Of a stretch of 64,000 nt of DNA, positions 34,660 through 45,900 are shown in pieces (the stretch's first letter is position 1; each line of letters starts with the position of its first letter). The DNA is from Paracyclopina nana. Its lineage: Eukaryota; Arthropoda; Copepoda; Cyclopoida; Cyclopettidae. The notes under the pieces were generated by a model. The model did no database searches and had not been told where the DNA came from. It saw nothing but the letters and a program-made list of their open reading frames with translations. The translations under genes and the position numbers were made by a program. The stretch lies in assembly GCA_019096065.1 (NCBI GenBank), contig JAGUCH010000002.1:880501-944500 (forward strand). The letters run 5' to 3'.

Positions 34660-35614
34660 TTTGTCAACACTAAAGGAACATTGAAATAGTCACAAAAAAG
34701 GGGAACTAAATAATTATGTTTGCTAAAAACCTTTTTTTGAACAGCAGAAATTTCACCACTTAGCAGAACAGAACGTCCTCGCAATAACTGATAACCTTTT
34801 TAGACAAAGCATAAATATGTTTGATTTTGATAAAAACTGTTGTGCAAACGTTGCCTGCTTCTTTATTTCAAGCTTTATGAGATAAGAGAGCATTTCTCAT
34901 TATCTTGCATAATTTCTAGCTATTTCCTTTAAAAAAGTAAGATAGTTTATTGAGTAAACTTTCCATCTCTGGAGAAGATATGAGAGACTGACATTTTAAA
35001 ATTTCTTGGAGTGTTGAATTTTCCAAAGCAAGCAAAATGGAATTCCTCCATATCTTACAGGAAAGTTTCCAGGGCCAGAGTTGAGTACATTTTTATGACC
35101 TTCATCAGTATCTCCTTGGATGTACCCATATCTGTATCTGAAGTATGCATTAGAGAAGCTGTTGTATTCATTGTATCATGTAATCATCATCCTCTTCTTT
35201 ATCTCCTTGACCTTCTTTTTCCTACATGTCATACGTGGCTTTGTACATTCCCGGACAAATCCACAACGCCAAATACATTTGGCAAGACAAAAGCAGCCAA
35301 AAACTGTAATGGAATGAATTTTGGCTAAAAATTGAATTTTTCACTTACACTGAACTTACAATGTTTTTCCAAAAGTTATCCTTCATGTTATTACGTTTTC
35401 ACAACTGGCATGTCATTACATTTTGAGTCTTCCAAAAAGGAAAATTGTAATTGTCATGGTTGCAATTACATAAATGGAATGTTCCATGTGGGCTTAATTA
35501 TTACAACATGACAGCATATCAAATGCAATTGCCTTTTTCCACATTTTTCCACAAAAGATTTCCTTGAACTTCTAAAATTTAATCCTCATGGCTTTTTCAT
35601 GGGTGCATGTACTT
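34660..35614. other. Intergenic, no gene seen
   Basis: AT-rich upstream region of the NERD-helicase gene. No convincing frame or known motif; the minus-strand promoter is presumably close to 34680. Confidence 0.4.
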
Positions 35615-36155
35615 AGACCAAAAAAAGGGGTGTCTTTTAATATCTAAGGATTAAGATCTAATGGCGTATATTTTGAGACCTAAAGGCGTCGTTTTTACAC
35701 CTAAATGGAAGATTTGTAACTACTTTTCACTTGAGTAGTAAGATCTAATTACCTGGATGTTTAAAGATCTAAAGATGTATGTTTTAACAGAGCCAACATG
35801 TTACAAGTCTCTAGTTTTGATACATCGGTTTGGGCTGTATTTTTCATTTTTGGGCCCAAACCCCTTGCCCAAAAATCAACCTTACCCCTATTTTCAATGC
35901 CACAATGGCAAAAAATTGGAAAAAGTCCAAAATTCTTCTTAGATGGGTTTTTGATTTTTAGCCTTGAAATGAGAGCCAAAGATTGAAATTGACATCAAAT
36001 AAGCCCTGAGGTATTAAAGTAACCAATAGATCATAAAACAGACGCACAGGTACAAAGTTGTCTCCAGCTTAGGAATTAAAAAATTGGTTGTTAGGTCATA
36101 AAACAAAAACAGTATGTAGGTATTAAAACTTAGGTCTTAGGGTGGTTTCCCTTTT
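35615..36155. mobile_element. Degenerate relative of the 18118 element
   Basis: Starts GGGGTGTCTTTTAATATCTA and ends, reverse-complemented, GGGAAACCACCCTAAGACCT, the latter close to the end of the 18118-18718 element (GGGAGAAGTCACTAAGGCCT). Inside are TTAAGATCTAA, GACCTAAAGG and AGGTCATAAAAC units reading in opposite directions on the two sides. No matching target duplication is visible, so it is old or its left end is truncated. Confidence 0.5.
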
Positions 36156-36482
36156 TTATGTCAGCAAATGATCTGAAGGCTTTTAAAATGAGTCATTTTT
36201 GAGTAAGCTGGACAAACTCATCCAAAATTGAGATTGGGTCACATATAAGGATGAACATTTCTTATTATCTTTTTTTCAATTTGTTGGGAAGCTCAACTGC
36301 TACATCACCTCAAGGACTGAATGGTTATGCATGGTATAATTATGAAGCAGCCATCGCAAAAAATCAAAGATTACTTAAAGGTGTTATCACATAATAATAG
36401 AATTGATAGCAGCTAACATAGTTTTCAGTATATCGAAAAAAGTTCAAAGAAAAATTAAGCTGAAATCTTCATTTTCAGTGCA

Positions 36483-38045
36483 GTGGACCATAGCTGGATT
36501 ACCAGAGAAGTTAAGGTGTTAGATGAACTGGACACCACAGCAACTAAGGGCGTTAAGCAGTTTAAGATTCTTACTTTTGGTGCAAAGTACCTTCTATTTT
36601 GCGCTTCACTGACTCAAATGCCTGTTCCTAGCAGATTCAATAAGCTAGTGCCCGAAGCAGTGGACAAAGCTGAATCAGCTAAGAACATAAGGAAGTGGAT
36701 GAACTGGACACCAAAGCAACTAAGCGCGGTTAGCAGTTCAAGATTGATGCTGTATGGATCATATTCAACAGGCAAGACAATCCTGATGATGGACAAAGCA
36801 AGGACTTCGGCAAAGGCTGACAAGAATTGCAAAGTTTTATTCATTGTCGTGTACATACTATTTAAAACAAACCTACTCAAATGCATACTGATTGATCATT
36901 TCAAGGACTTGCCCAATGTCGAAGTCAAGGGGAGATAGCCTCCAAAATTGGATGCATGCGACAAATGGTTGAGCTCATTTGGAAACTTTGACTATGTCTT
37001 TGTTGATGAACTCAGTTTTTCTGATAACTTAGGCAGTTTGACAGAATGGCTGTACAATTATGTGGATTTTGATGGAAGATAAATTTGGGAATCATTGTTT
37101 TCTAGAATCAAGCATGAAACTTTGTGGATTTCACCTGGGACTTTAACCAAAAACTTACTAAAATGTTATATCTTAGCTGAGGAAGAATTGCCCAATTTTT
37201 CAACATACTTTCATATCATCCAATTGAGCACTCCATTGAGGAACCCCAAAAATGTTGTGGCTTACACCAAATCTAAATCTACTAGTGGACTCAATTTTAC
37301 CAATAATGTGTTGCAAAATGGTCTACTACCAAAGTTGGTATCTCCAGCAAACTGTCTTGGGACCAGAAGTTATAGAAGTAACAAGCTTCAGTGAAGCCCT
37401 GCAGATGATTCCTCCAGATGAAAAAGTACTTATTTTGGCTACTGATTGGCAGCTCTACTCCCTGTTCAAAAATGGGATTGAAAAGGGACTTAATGCCAGG
37501 GATAGAAAATATTTGGTCAACTTCACTGAAGACCAACTGATGGATTGGATGGCCGACAAGATTCAAGATGATATAATTTGCAATAAATCTTTTGCCACCA
37601 GCTAAGAATTCAACACTGTAATTTCCTATGGAAAGGCCTCAAACCTTTGCATGCGAGCCAAGTCAAAGCTGATAATTGTGCTACCTAGCCTCGATGATTT
37701 ATGCATAAACTTTGCAATACTTTTCCACTTTGTTTACAATTGGGCTTACAGGGGACAAAGCTCATGGAAGTGCCTTTGCTTATGGTTTTCCCTGAGCTCA
37801 ATGAGATCATTTGAGTTGGCATGGTCTGTTTGCCTCTTGCTTTTGATTTGATTCTCTCTGGGAAAATATTTTTACCATACCACAATTCGATTTTTTGTCG
37901 AATTTGGGTTGGATTTTGGCTTGGAATCTACAGAACAAATGCTGTTCCCATTAAATACCTATGTATCCAAATTACCCAAAAGACTGAAGTTAACATAATT
38001 GCAAAAGGAGTTCCCAATGCTCAATTCAATTTGATAACTATTTTT
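36483..38045 (+). pseudogene. Decayed inverted copy of the NERD-helicase gene
   Basis: Plus-strand similarity to residues about 275-730 of the 857-residue gene, in the opposite orientation. It keeps AKYLLFCASLTQMPVPS, a P-loop region (GSYSTGKTILMMDKART), IIQLSTPLRNPKNVVAYTKS, PPDEKVLILA and SYGKAS-like blocks, with stops at about 36937, 37079 and 37602, frame changes near 37370, small deletions and a local duplication of the WMNWTP / LDELDT segment at the start. The N-terminal NERD part is missing. It follows the parent coordinates without introns. Similarity at the protein level stays high, so the copy is not very old. Confidence 0.9.
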
Positions 38046-38047
38046 AT

Positions 38048-38217
38048 ACTAATAATATAGGATTATACACCTCTAGGCTGGAGGATAACACGAATTATTT
38101 TTTAGTGTCAAGTGACAGATCACGAGTGAGCGGAGCGAACGAGTGATTGGCACGCGACACTAAAAAATAATGAGTGTTATCCTCCAGCCTAGAGGTGTAT
38201 AATCCTATTACTATTAG
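38048..38217. mobile_element. Near-perfect fold-back element
   Basis: Arms of about 53 bases (38058-38110 and 38156-38205) are almost exact inverted repeats: GGATTATACACCTCTAGGCT on the left, AGCCTAGAGGTGTATAATCC on the right. A short loop contains CGAGTGAGCGGAGCGAACGA. It sits exactly where similarity to the NERD-helicase stops. Confidence 0.85.
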
Positions 38218-38765
38218 CTACCCCAACATTTCAAGCAATGCCTGAAAGTCAATTAAGAAGTGCTCTTCTTGCTCATTTTTTTGCAAGATATGCCTTAAAT
38301 TTTGGGGTTCGCTTTATTGCAGACAGCTCATCAAAGTTGACCCAGCGGTCTAGCTTGCACCGGCCGCGCTAGCTAGTGCCTGCTGCACGCAGAGGGAGCA
38401 TGAGCTCATCAAAGCTGACCCAGCAGTCTAGCCTTCACCAAGCGCTTGTTGCCGTTGCGTCTTGCGGCCATGCCGCGCCGGCCCGTCTGGCCATCTTTTT
38501 TAACCGCTTCTTCATAATCAAATTGATGGCTCAGAGGTAGAGCGTCGGCCTGCTACCCGAGTGACTGTGGTTCGATTCTTACTGCCACCTTCCTTTTTTT
38601 CTATGATAGATGGCGCAAGGATCAAGTGAGGCATAATGATCATTATCCACTTGTAGATGCATAATGTTCATTATCCTCCTCTACATCAAACAACAATGAA
38701 AAATCAAGGAAATTATATGGTCGGAGCTTATGTACTGCTCAGCAGTCTCAGCTAATAGTAATAGG
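38204..38765 (+). mobile_element. tRNA-derived SINE-like insertion with 16-base inverted ends
   Basis: The ends are CCTATTACTATTAGCT (38204-38219) and its exact reverse complement AGCTAATAGTAATAGG (38750-38765). Inside, 38525-38580 has a pol III A box (TGGCTCAGAGGTAGAGCG) and B box (GGTTCGATTC) spaced as in a tRNA gene, without a pairing acceptor stem, and upstream a CG-rich part with a duplicated AGCTCATCAAAG block (38328, 38401). Directly after it similarity to the NERD-helicase C-terminal membrane span resumes, so it interrupted the pseudogene. Confidence 0.6.
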
Positions 38766-38945
38766 CGTTGTCATTGATCTAGCTCTCATTTGGCTCTTCA
38801 ATATCATACACTTCTATTGAAGACCAACTGAGTTGAAAAACCATTCAAAACCATAATTTCCTATGGAGAGCACTCAAACCTTTGCTTGAGAGCCAAATCA
38901 TTAAAGATAAATGTGCTAATAAGCCTAGATGATTTGTAAAAAAGT
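38766..38945 (+). pseudogene. Rearranged fragments of the NERD-helicase gene
   Basis: Bases 38766-38815 encode VVIDLALIWLFNII, matching parent residues 776-789; 38857-38930 encode IISYGEHSNLCLRAKS and INVLISLDDL, matching about 628-654. The order is reversed relative to the parent, so at least two copies or a rearrangement are involved. Stops interrupt the frame. Confidence 0.75.
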
Positions 38946-39088
38946 CATTTGTAATTGGGGACTTACAATAGACAAATCTAATGATTTTGTTCTTGATTTT
39001 TACAAGGCTTGCAATGGGAAAAGAATAATATTTTTTCATCTTTATTTGAAGTTACTATTAGAAGTGCATTAACCAAAATTGATTGTAA

Positions 39089-40729
39089 TCATCCTCTTTT
39101 GCAAGGACATTTTCCGCGGCATTTCATAGCCTATGAAAGAATAAGACATGCGTTTGTTTACATTTTGGAGAAGCTTACCACGTGGGCATGTTGAAGCACA
39201 CAATAGCTAGCATATGTAACTCCATCCTTTCCACACACAGGTGCATATAGTAAAGGGCAAATATCCTCAATATTGCGACTTCTGAAGCCAGAGCAAGGAC
39301 ATTTCCCTTGGCATTCCAATTCCTGGGGGAAATTGATTGAAAAAATCAATAGAATTTCTCCATTAACTTACTGCACCATCACAACTCATTAGACACTGGT
39401 TGATGTAACTTTGTCCACTTTTGGCACACACTGGAACAGCCACTGAGGGGCATTTGCAGTCATTTTCAAAGTCCATAATTTCCCCACTTTCACCAAGTTC
39501 AATCACTTGATCAAAAGTTAAAATCTTCACTATCTTTTTGGGCACAGCATCAACACTTAAAAAAACCTATTAATTATTATAATGTTGAAAAACAGTAAAA
39601 TCATTTACTTTTGGTCTAGTGAAGCCACTCTAGGCAAGCATGGACAACTTCCATCACATAAAGGCTCCTAGAATCATTTATGCCATTTTATTTACCAACT
39701 TAATATTTTAATCTTTTGAAATTCCAACTGCTGACGAGCCAAGAGAGTATTTCTTTAAGCAATAATTGTTTTAAGTAATCCCATCTGGGCCACAAACATG
39801 CCAAACATAATTTGTGCATCCACAGATGAAATTATTTTCAAAAGTCCCATTGCAATTGGGAAAAGCTTGCCTCAAGCTTTGATTAATGCCAAATCATATC
39901 TAGATGGCGCTGCACTCGTACACAGAGGGCACTAAAATTAAATATTAAATTAAATTAAAATTTTATTATTATTTATATTAATTAAAATAATAATTGCCTC
40001 AATTTTGTCAACTCGGTCCCGTGAAGAGGTTAGCCATGTTGTTGTTATCCATGCGGCGTTACTCACTGGCTTGAAACAACATATGGCCAAAATGGCTTCA
40101 AAATAGCCAAACCTTCAAACCTTCTTAATATTGCATACATTTGCCTTTTTTCAAAAAAACTTTTAAAAGTGGGAATTTTTTCTTTTCTTTTTTCTTTTTT
40201 TTTTTTTTTTTTTTTTTGCTTATTATTGACTGAATTTGTAAATGTTATTGAGTCAAAACATTGCTTGATTCATCAAAATAACAATAACAGTGTACTGAAT
40301 TATTTCATGGCTTACTTTTTACTTTGAATTTTTTAGATAAAAAAAATCTTATTACCATTCGATAGTTACAACTCAAAGTGCAGTAATTTGGGTAAGTTTG
40401 TCCATCTGGGCCACAAACTGGAGCCAATATTCTTGGACAATGACAACTATGCTCAATTTCATACTTTTCCCCATTACAAGGACAAAAGCCCCTACATTGA
40501 GGCTTCTAAAAAGTAATTATTATCATATGTACATAGCAAAGAATAGGTTTGAAATTCTTGCAGCAAATTGGCCATGCTTGCATTTGAGCAAGCACTCATT
40601 GATAAAAGTTGTGTTTCCATCTGGACCACAGACCAGATTTATTCCTTCTTTTTTGCATTCTAAGCACTGATTTGCAAATGAGGACTTTATTAAAGGAGTA
40701 ATAAGGACTAAAAAAATTAAACAATTCAT
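39089..40729 (-). CDS. Secreted multi-Kazal serine protease inhibitor
   Basis: Six exons on the minus strand: 40562-40729, 40356-40505, 39609-39667, 39372-39555, 39179-39322, 39089-39130; 747 bases, 248 residues. Signal peptide [19 protein letters not shown], then Kazal-type units: [18 protein letters not shown] (exon 1), [19 protein letters not shown] (exon 2), [19 protein letters not shown] (exon 4) and [19 protein letters not shown] (exon 5). Each is preceded by a C-x-G-x-CPC link, which also forms the last exon ([10 protein letters not shown]). Cysteine spacing is atypical, so inhibition is likely but not certain. The first intron must use a GC donor (GCAAGA) to stay in frame; all others are GT-AG. 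A stop-bearing Kazal exon lies unused between exons 2 and 3. All joins are in frame. Confidence 0.8.
39745..39885 (-). pseudogene. Broken Kazal exon inside the inhibitor gene
   Basis: The minus strand reads C-x-C then [11 protein letters not shown], stop (TAA), NNYCLKKYS. The stop replaces the Tyr codon expected in the VCGPDGITY motif. Upstream [15 protein letters not shown] fits the family too. It is probably a dead duplicate exon that splicing skips. Confidence 0.65.
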
Positions 40730-42228
40730 CTTTGTACTACTTTGATCTACATGCTTAGAATTTGATGCTTTTGAAATCATGAATTTATGACATGGCGCAA
40801 CAATTTCACTAGAAATCACCAAACCTTCTTGATTTGGAATTTTAATGCAAAAATGCCAAAAAATTCATTTTTAATTTCAGGTCATTTAAAGTTGGGTGAA
40901 TGTACCCACACGGTCTTTAATTTTTTTTAAATTGTTGACAAGACAAATCTTGTGAATTTTTCGACACTTGATGGGAACTACCTATGAAAAGTACACAATT
41001 ACCTATATACCAAATTAGTTTTTTCCTCGAGAAATCTAATCAGATCTCTACACAAAGAGACTTACATAAATACTTAAATTACTAAATACTTAAAGTATAA
41101 TTTGAAATAATTTTTTTCGCAAACTCTTTCCAAATTTCAAATAAGGTTTAAAACCTATTTTGCTGCATATTCTAATTTTTTGTTCCATTTTCAATAGCCA
41201 AAAAATAGAGAGTATTTTTAATTCATAAAAAAATAAACTTTACACCTTGGAAAAAGATTTACGCACCTGATTTTCACTCACCTTGGGCTAGCCCTAAGGT
41301 GGGTTGGTGTGTAGTTGGTACAGTAGTACACAGTCGAGTGTCATGCAGTTTAAAGCACACGAAGAGCACACTGTGCCTGCCGGGCGAAAAACCCTCCTCA
41401 TTCATTATTGAGGAAAACGGGAAAACCACCCATAGTCAAATCGAAGAATTTATTTAGCATGGGCGAACAATTTGAGTTTTTGAGTTGGGGGTTTGAGTGG
41501 CGGTTTGCCCCAGTGTGCAGCCCCAACTCAAAGTGAGTGAGAGGCTCTTCTCTAGCTGCGGGCCATGCCCCATTCCAATCCATGTGCATGAGAAAGAGGA
41601 AGGGAAGAGAAATTCACAGCATAAAATTCGATATATTCACAAAATAATATGTGGAAAAATATTCAGCAAACGAAGATGCTTTGAAGTAGCCAACAATGAA
41701 CAAACGCAAGGTAAGAAATTGCTCATTTTCATCATTTTTGCACTTGCTGGCGTTGAAGTCACCAAAACTAAACAAATGAAAAATGCAGCTGAAAAGAAAG
41801 TTTTTGAAGAAAAAATATTCATTTTCCATCTCATTTACTGTGACCGGCGCACTATCAGCTGTGAGAAGTAAACAAAAAGTAAGTAAATAATGAAAAAGCA
41901 AGTGTACAAAAGTGCGTCAAAACAAGTTTTGCAACATGACTGATGCATAAATTTAATTTTGCCATGTTTACTAAAGGATTTTGCTCATTTTGGCTTTGTT
42001 TTCTTTTTGTTCCTGTTGACCGGCGCGGCGCGCTGACAGCTGATTTTAGTAAACAAATGTAAACAAAATCACGCCAAGCTTGCCTGATCAGCAATGACAT
42101 ACAAATACTACAAAAGTCTTATCTTGTCTTAAAATGTGTCTAATTGCTTCACAACAAGTTATGCAGATAAGCTTTTTTTGATAGAAAAATGGGCTCTTTT
42201 TTTTCAAATCAGGTTTTATTGTTATCTT
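40730..42228. other. Intergenic, repeat fragments only
   Basis: No gene supported. Two related fragments carry GACCGGCGC...CAGCTG..TAAACAAA (41840-41875 and 42015-42065, opposite orientation). A short frame with a signal-like start (41901 downward) falls in this repeat and is not trusted. A poly-T run of about 30 lies just before the Kazal exon 2, at 40188-40217. Confidence 0.4.
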
Positions 42229-42898
42229 TTAACCCGATCTGGCCTTGATTTCATTGTGCACTTGACACAATGACAGCACACCGCAAACAGGGCCACTCAT
42301 TAGGACATCATCCTGAATGTCACCCTGTAGAGTAAAAAAAAGTCTCATTACATATCATACTTTTTATGATACGGAAGTCTAAGAGGATTTGGCTTACGGC
42401 AATTCCGTATTTTTGACGCGTTCTGTAACGCTGCAAAACAGTCATGGGGAAGCAGTAAACTCCCACGCAATGCAAAAGAGGATTTTCGCCCAATTTTTCG
42501 GCATTTAACCATGCCAAAATGCAAGGGCAGCAATAGCCAAGCAGACCTGCAAAAAATATGGACTTAGCTCCCCATAAATCTAATTTTCTCAAGAAATATC
42601 CAATCAATATCACACATAAAGAACTCATTACTCATAAAAAAAAGCAATTGCACTTTAAAAAAGAAGAAGTATTTGTAGTTTGAAATTGACTAGTGTGCCT
42701 GCCGTGCCGCGCCATGACGCGCACGAAAAACGTAAACAAATGATGACGTCACTTGTTGTCCTTACAAATTGGAGGATCTTTAAGGCAATCAAGGCAGCTT
42801 GTTGTCCAATTGCCCTTGATTAGATGGTTGATGTCAATGTCTGGCACTTCCACATTGATGCTTTTAGACCTAGGCTGACTTGTCACAGGCTCTGACAT
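42229..42898 (-). CDS. PLAC8-family (cysteine-rich) protein
   Basis: Three exons on the minus strand: 42766-42898, 42398-42546, 42229-42324; 378 bases, 125 residues. After a 30-residue N-terminus come NWTTSCLDCLKDPPIC, LLGYCCPCILAWLNAEKLGE, VLQRYRTRQKYGIAGDIQDD and GVLSLCQVHNEIKAR, which follow the PLAC8 pattern (W..CDC..D...C, CCPC, YGI.GD, C.LCQ...E). The family includes PLAC8/onzin, cornifelin, FCR cadmium-resistance and fruit-weight proteins, usually membrane-associated; roles vary. The final CC.PC pair is reduced here (GPVCGVLSLCQ). Its ATG is about 25 bases from the proposed cadherin ATG on the other strand, so they may share a promoter. Intron 1 holds a CG-rich stretch with TGATGACGTCAC, a CREB-type site. 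Confidence 0.85.
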
Positions 42899-42923
42899 TT
42901 TGCTTTGACTGACTTTTCAACAT

Positions 42924-45900
42924 ATGTGTGTAGAATAGGCAAATAACTGATAAGGCTTGGCCACAATAGGAAGATAAACATTATTTGCTTGTTTTTTTAG
43001 GCATATTTATCTGGCTGCTTCTTTTTGATCTCATTATCACCATGGATAACCTCAACTCTTGCTCAAGGTAAAATGCCTTGAAAAAAATTGATTTTTTTAA
43101 AAGAACTAACTCTATTTTCTCTAGATGGACAAGAACCTTGTACTGTCACAAATAGTGACTCAGTTTTAATTGTCAACATTGTTGAGTCACAAGGAAGCCA
43201 AATCAGTCAGGAAACTGAACCACAAGAATTGCCACTAGCAGGTGAAATTCACAATAAAAAGTAAAGATTAACCAACTTTAATTAAAAAATATAATTTACC
43301 AGGCTTACCTGAGACTGAAGTGGAATTGAAGCTGGTTTACCCCAAAGCTGCTCAAGCTAAATATTTCACTTTGGATGGAAAAAGCTTGAGGCTTTTAGAG
43401 CCTTTGGACAGAGATGCCCAAGACTTGTCCTCAGTCCAGCTTGAGGTGGGCAAAAAATTTGCCAAATTTAACATTTGCTTACATAGTTTGGTTCCACAGG
43501 TGATTTGCACTGTTTTGGCCACAGGGAAGAGGAAGACCATCCCTTTGATAGTGACCATTTCTGACATCAATGACAATGCACCAAAGTTTACCAACTTACC
43601 TTACATTGTCACCATTCCTGAGGTAAGAGCTGAAAGAATGCACCTTTTGCCTGCTTGGTAAATTTCTCTTTTGCCCAACAAACAGGACACCCAAGTGGGC
43701 AGTGTGATTTTCAGAAACTTCTCCTCTGTGGACATTGATTCCAACATTAATGGCCAAGTGGAGTATTTTATAGGGGAAGATGGAGGGGATTTGTTTGAAA
43801 TTGATCTGCCCCACCAAGGATTACTCAAGCTTAAGAAGAATTTGGATTTTGAGAGTGCCAAAAGCCACAAGGTGTCCATCATAGCCAGGGTAACTTGAAT
43901 TTAAGCACCTCTTTAAATGAAGTTGATTTCAAATCCAAATTAAAGTCAACAAACAAAACAATGTAAAACATTGTAAAATTTTGGTTTCAGTTTGCTAAGC
44001 TAATTATTATGGTTTCTTGGTACTTTTTTAAACTCCTATTTAATCTTGTAGGACAGAGCTTTGGATGCAGAGAGTCGATTATCAGGATCAACTACCCTAA
44101 TAGTCAATGTGGTGGACAGTGATGATTTGCCACCCAAATTCATCCACTCTAGCTACACCTCAAAAGTGGTGTCAGGTGCTTTGAATTCTGGGCCTCTGGA
44201 AGTGAGACCAGAGAAGATCCATGCTGAAGACCAGGACACTCTCAGGTCCACAGTGGAATATGAGTTCATTTCTGGCTCCCCACCTGACTACAACAGCCTG
44301 TTCCAAATCAACTTCTCCACAGGAGTGGTGAGCCAAATTGCCAAGGTCTCCAGATCCAGTGCCAAAGAATACAACATTACTGTGAAAGCCACTGAAGTCA
44401 GTAAGAAGAGAATGTCAACTGAGAGCCAATTGGTGATCAAAATCATGGCTGAAGATTTGAGACCTCCTGTGCTAAGCATTTCTTCTGACATTGGCTACAT
44501 TGATGAAAATTCACCTGTTGGAGCTTTTATCAAAGATGCCGAGGGGAATCCAATCATTTTCACCATCACAGATGCAGACATTGTGAGTATGCTATCAGCA
44601 GGGAAAACTTTCCAAGTAAATTGAGTGCCCTCAGCTTAATACCAAAGCTCAGGGATTTAGTTCATTGTACTACATGGCGCCCAACGTATATTTATGTTTT
44701 TAGCCTAATGCTGAGGATCTGCCAGAGTATGCATATGAAATCACTTCCACCTCATTTATGATTGATGAGAACCAAACCTTGATTGTCAACCAAGCCAACT
44801 TGGACAGAGACCCACCCAATGAGAACCGGTTAAGCTTCCAAGTCTTTGTTAGGGAGCTGGGTGAAGACAATGCCAAGTCTTCGGTGCCTGTGACAATCAC
44901 TGTCAATCTCAGGGATGTCAATGACAATGCTCCAGTCCTTGAAGCTGTTCCAGACATTGCCCTGGTGGCTGGCTCAGGAACCAGAAACATTGCTACAGTA
45001 AATTTCACTTCAAGAGCCCTTTAAAACTTTATATTGAATTACCTTTTTTTCAGCTAAGGGCTTCTGACAGGGATGGGGACACCAAATTGACCTTTAACAT
45101 AGTCAGAGTGACTAATAATGGAATCAGAGTGTTTGAATTGAACCCAAGGACTGGGAAATTGGATGTCACTGGGCCAGTCTATGCTGGAGATCATTATGCC
45201 TTGACCATTGAAGTCACAGACTCAGGTGGCAAATCCAGCCAGGGTGTGATTGAAGTGAGAGTCACGCCTCAGCCTAACCTGAGAGGTCCTGTATTCAGCC
45301 AGTTTTTGTATGAGGCTCAAATTGCTGAGGATGCCTCCAAATTTGCCACTGTGATCTCCACTGAGGCCAAAGATCCTGAAGGAGACTTGGTTAGATATGC
45401 CATCATTGGTGGGAATGATGAGGGCCATTTTCTCATTGAAGAGTCCACTGGAGAGATCAGAGTGGCCACTTCCCTTGATAGAGAAGCCAATGAGAGATAT
45501 TCCCTAGTGAGTCTCATAGTTGAATATTTGTTTGTCAGCAATTATGCCAAGAGCTCATTAATTCTAAACTCTTATTTTATGTTAGGCTTTTTGAGCTTTG
45601 TTTCATAACCTTTGATTTCTAATTATGTATTGCCATCATGCAGGTTATATATTTTTATGACAGTGTGTTTGGGCTTAGCTTTTTCAGCTTTTATTTTCTT
45701 GTTTAAATTTCAGACTGTCAAAGCTGAGGACAATGGTGGCAAGTCCAACTCTGCCACTGTTAACATACTCATCACTGATGTCAATGATCAGTCACCTCAC
45801 TTTGTCAACCTTCCTTACTCCTTCAGAGTGGATGAAGGCTTGACCAATGCTGATGTTGGTGCTGTCGAGGCCAAAGATGATGACATTGATGACAATGCCA

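Noticed and set aside
41614-41901. Minus-strand frame with a signal-peptide-like start
   Set aside because: It lies in a dispersed repeat fragment, has no later motif, and the hydrophobic start reads like an intron pyrimidine tract.
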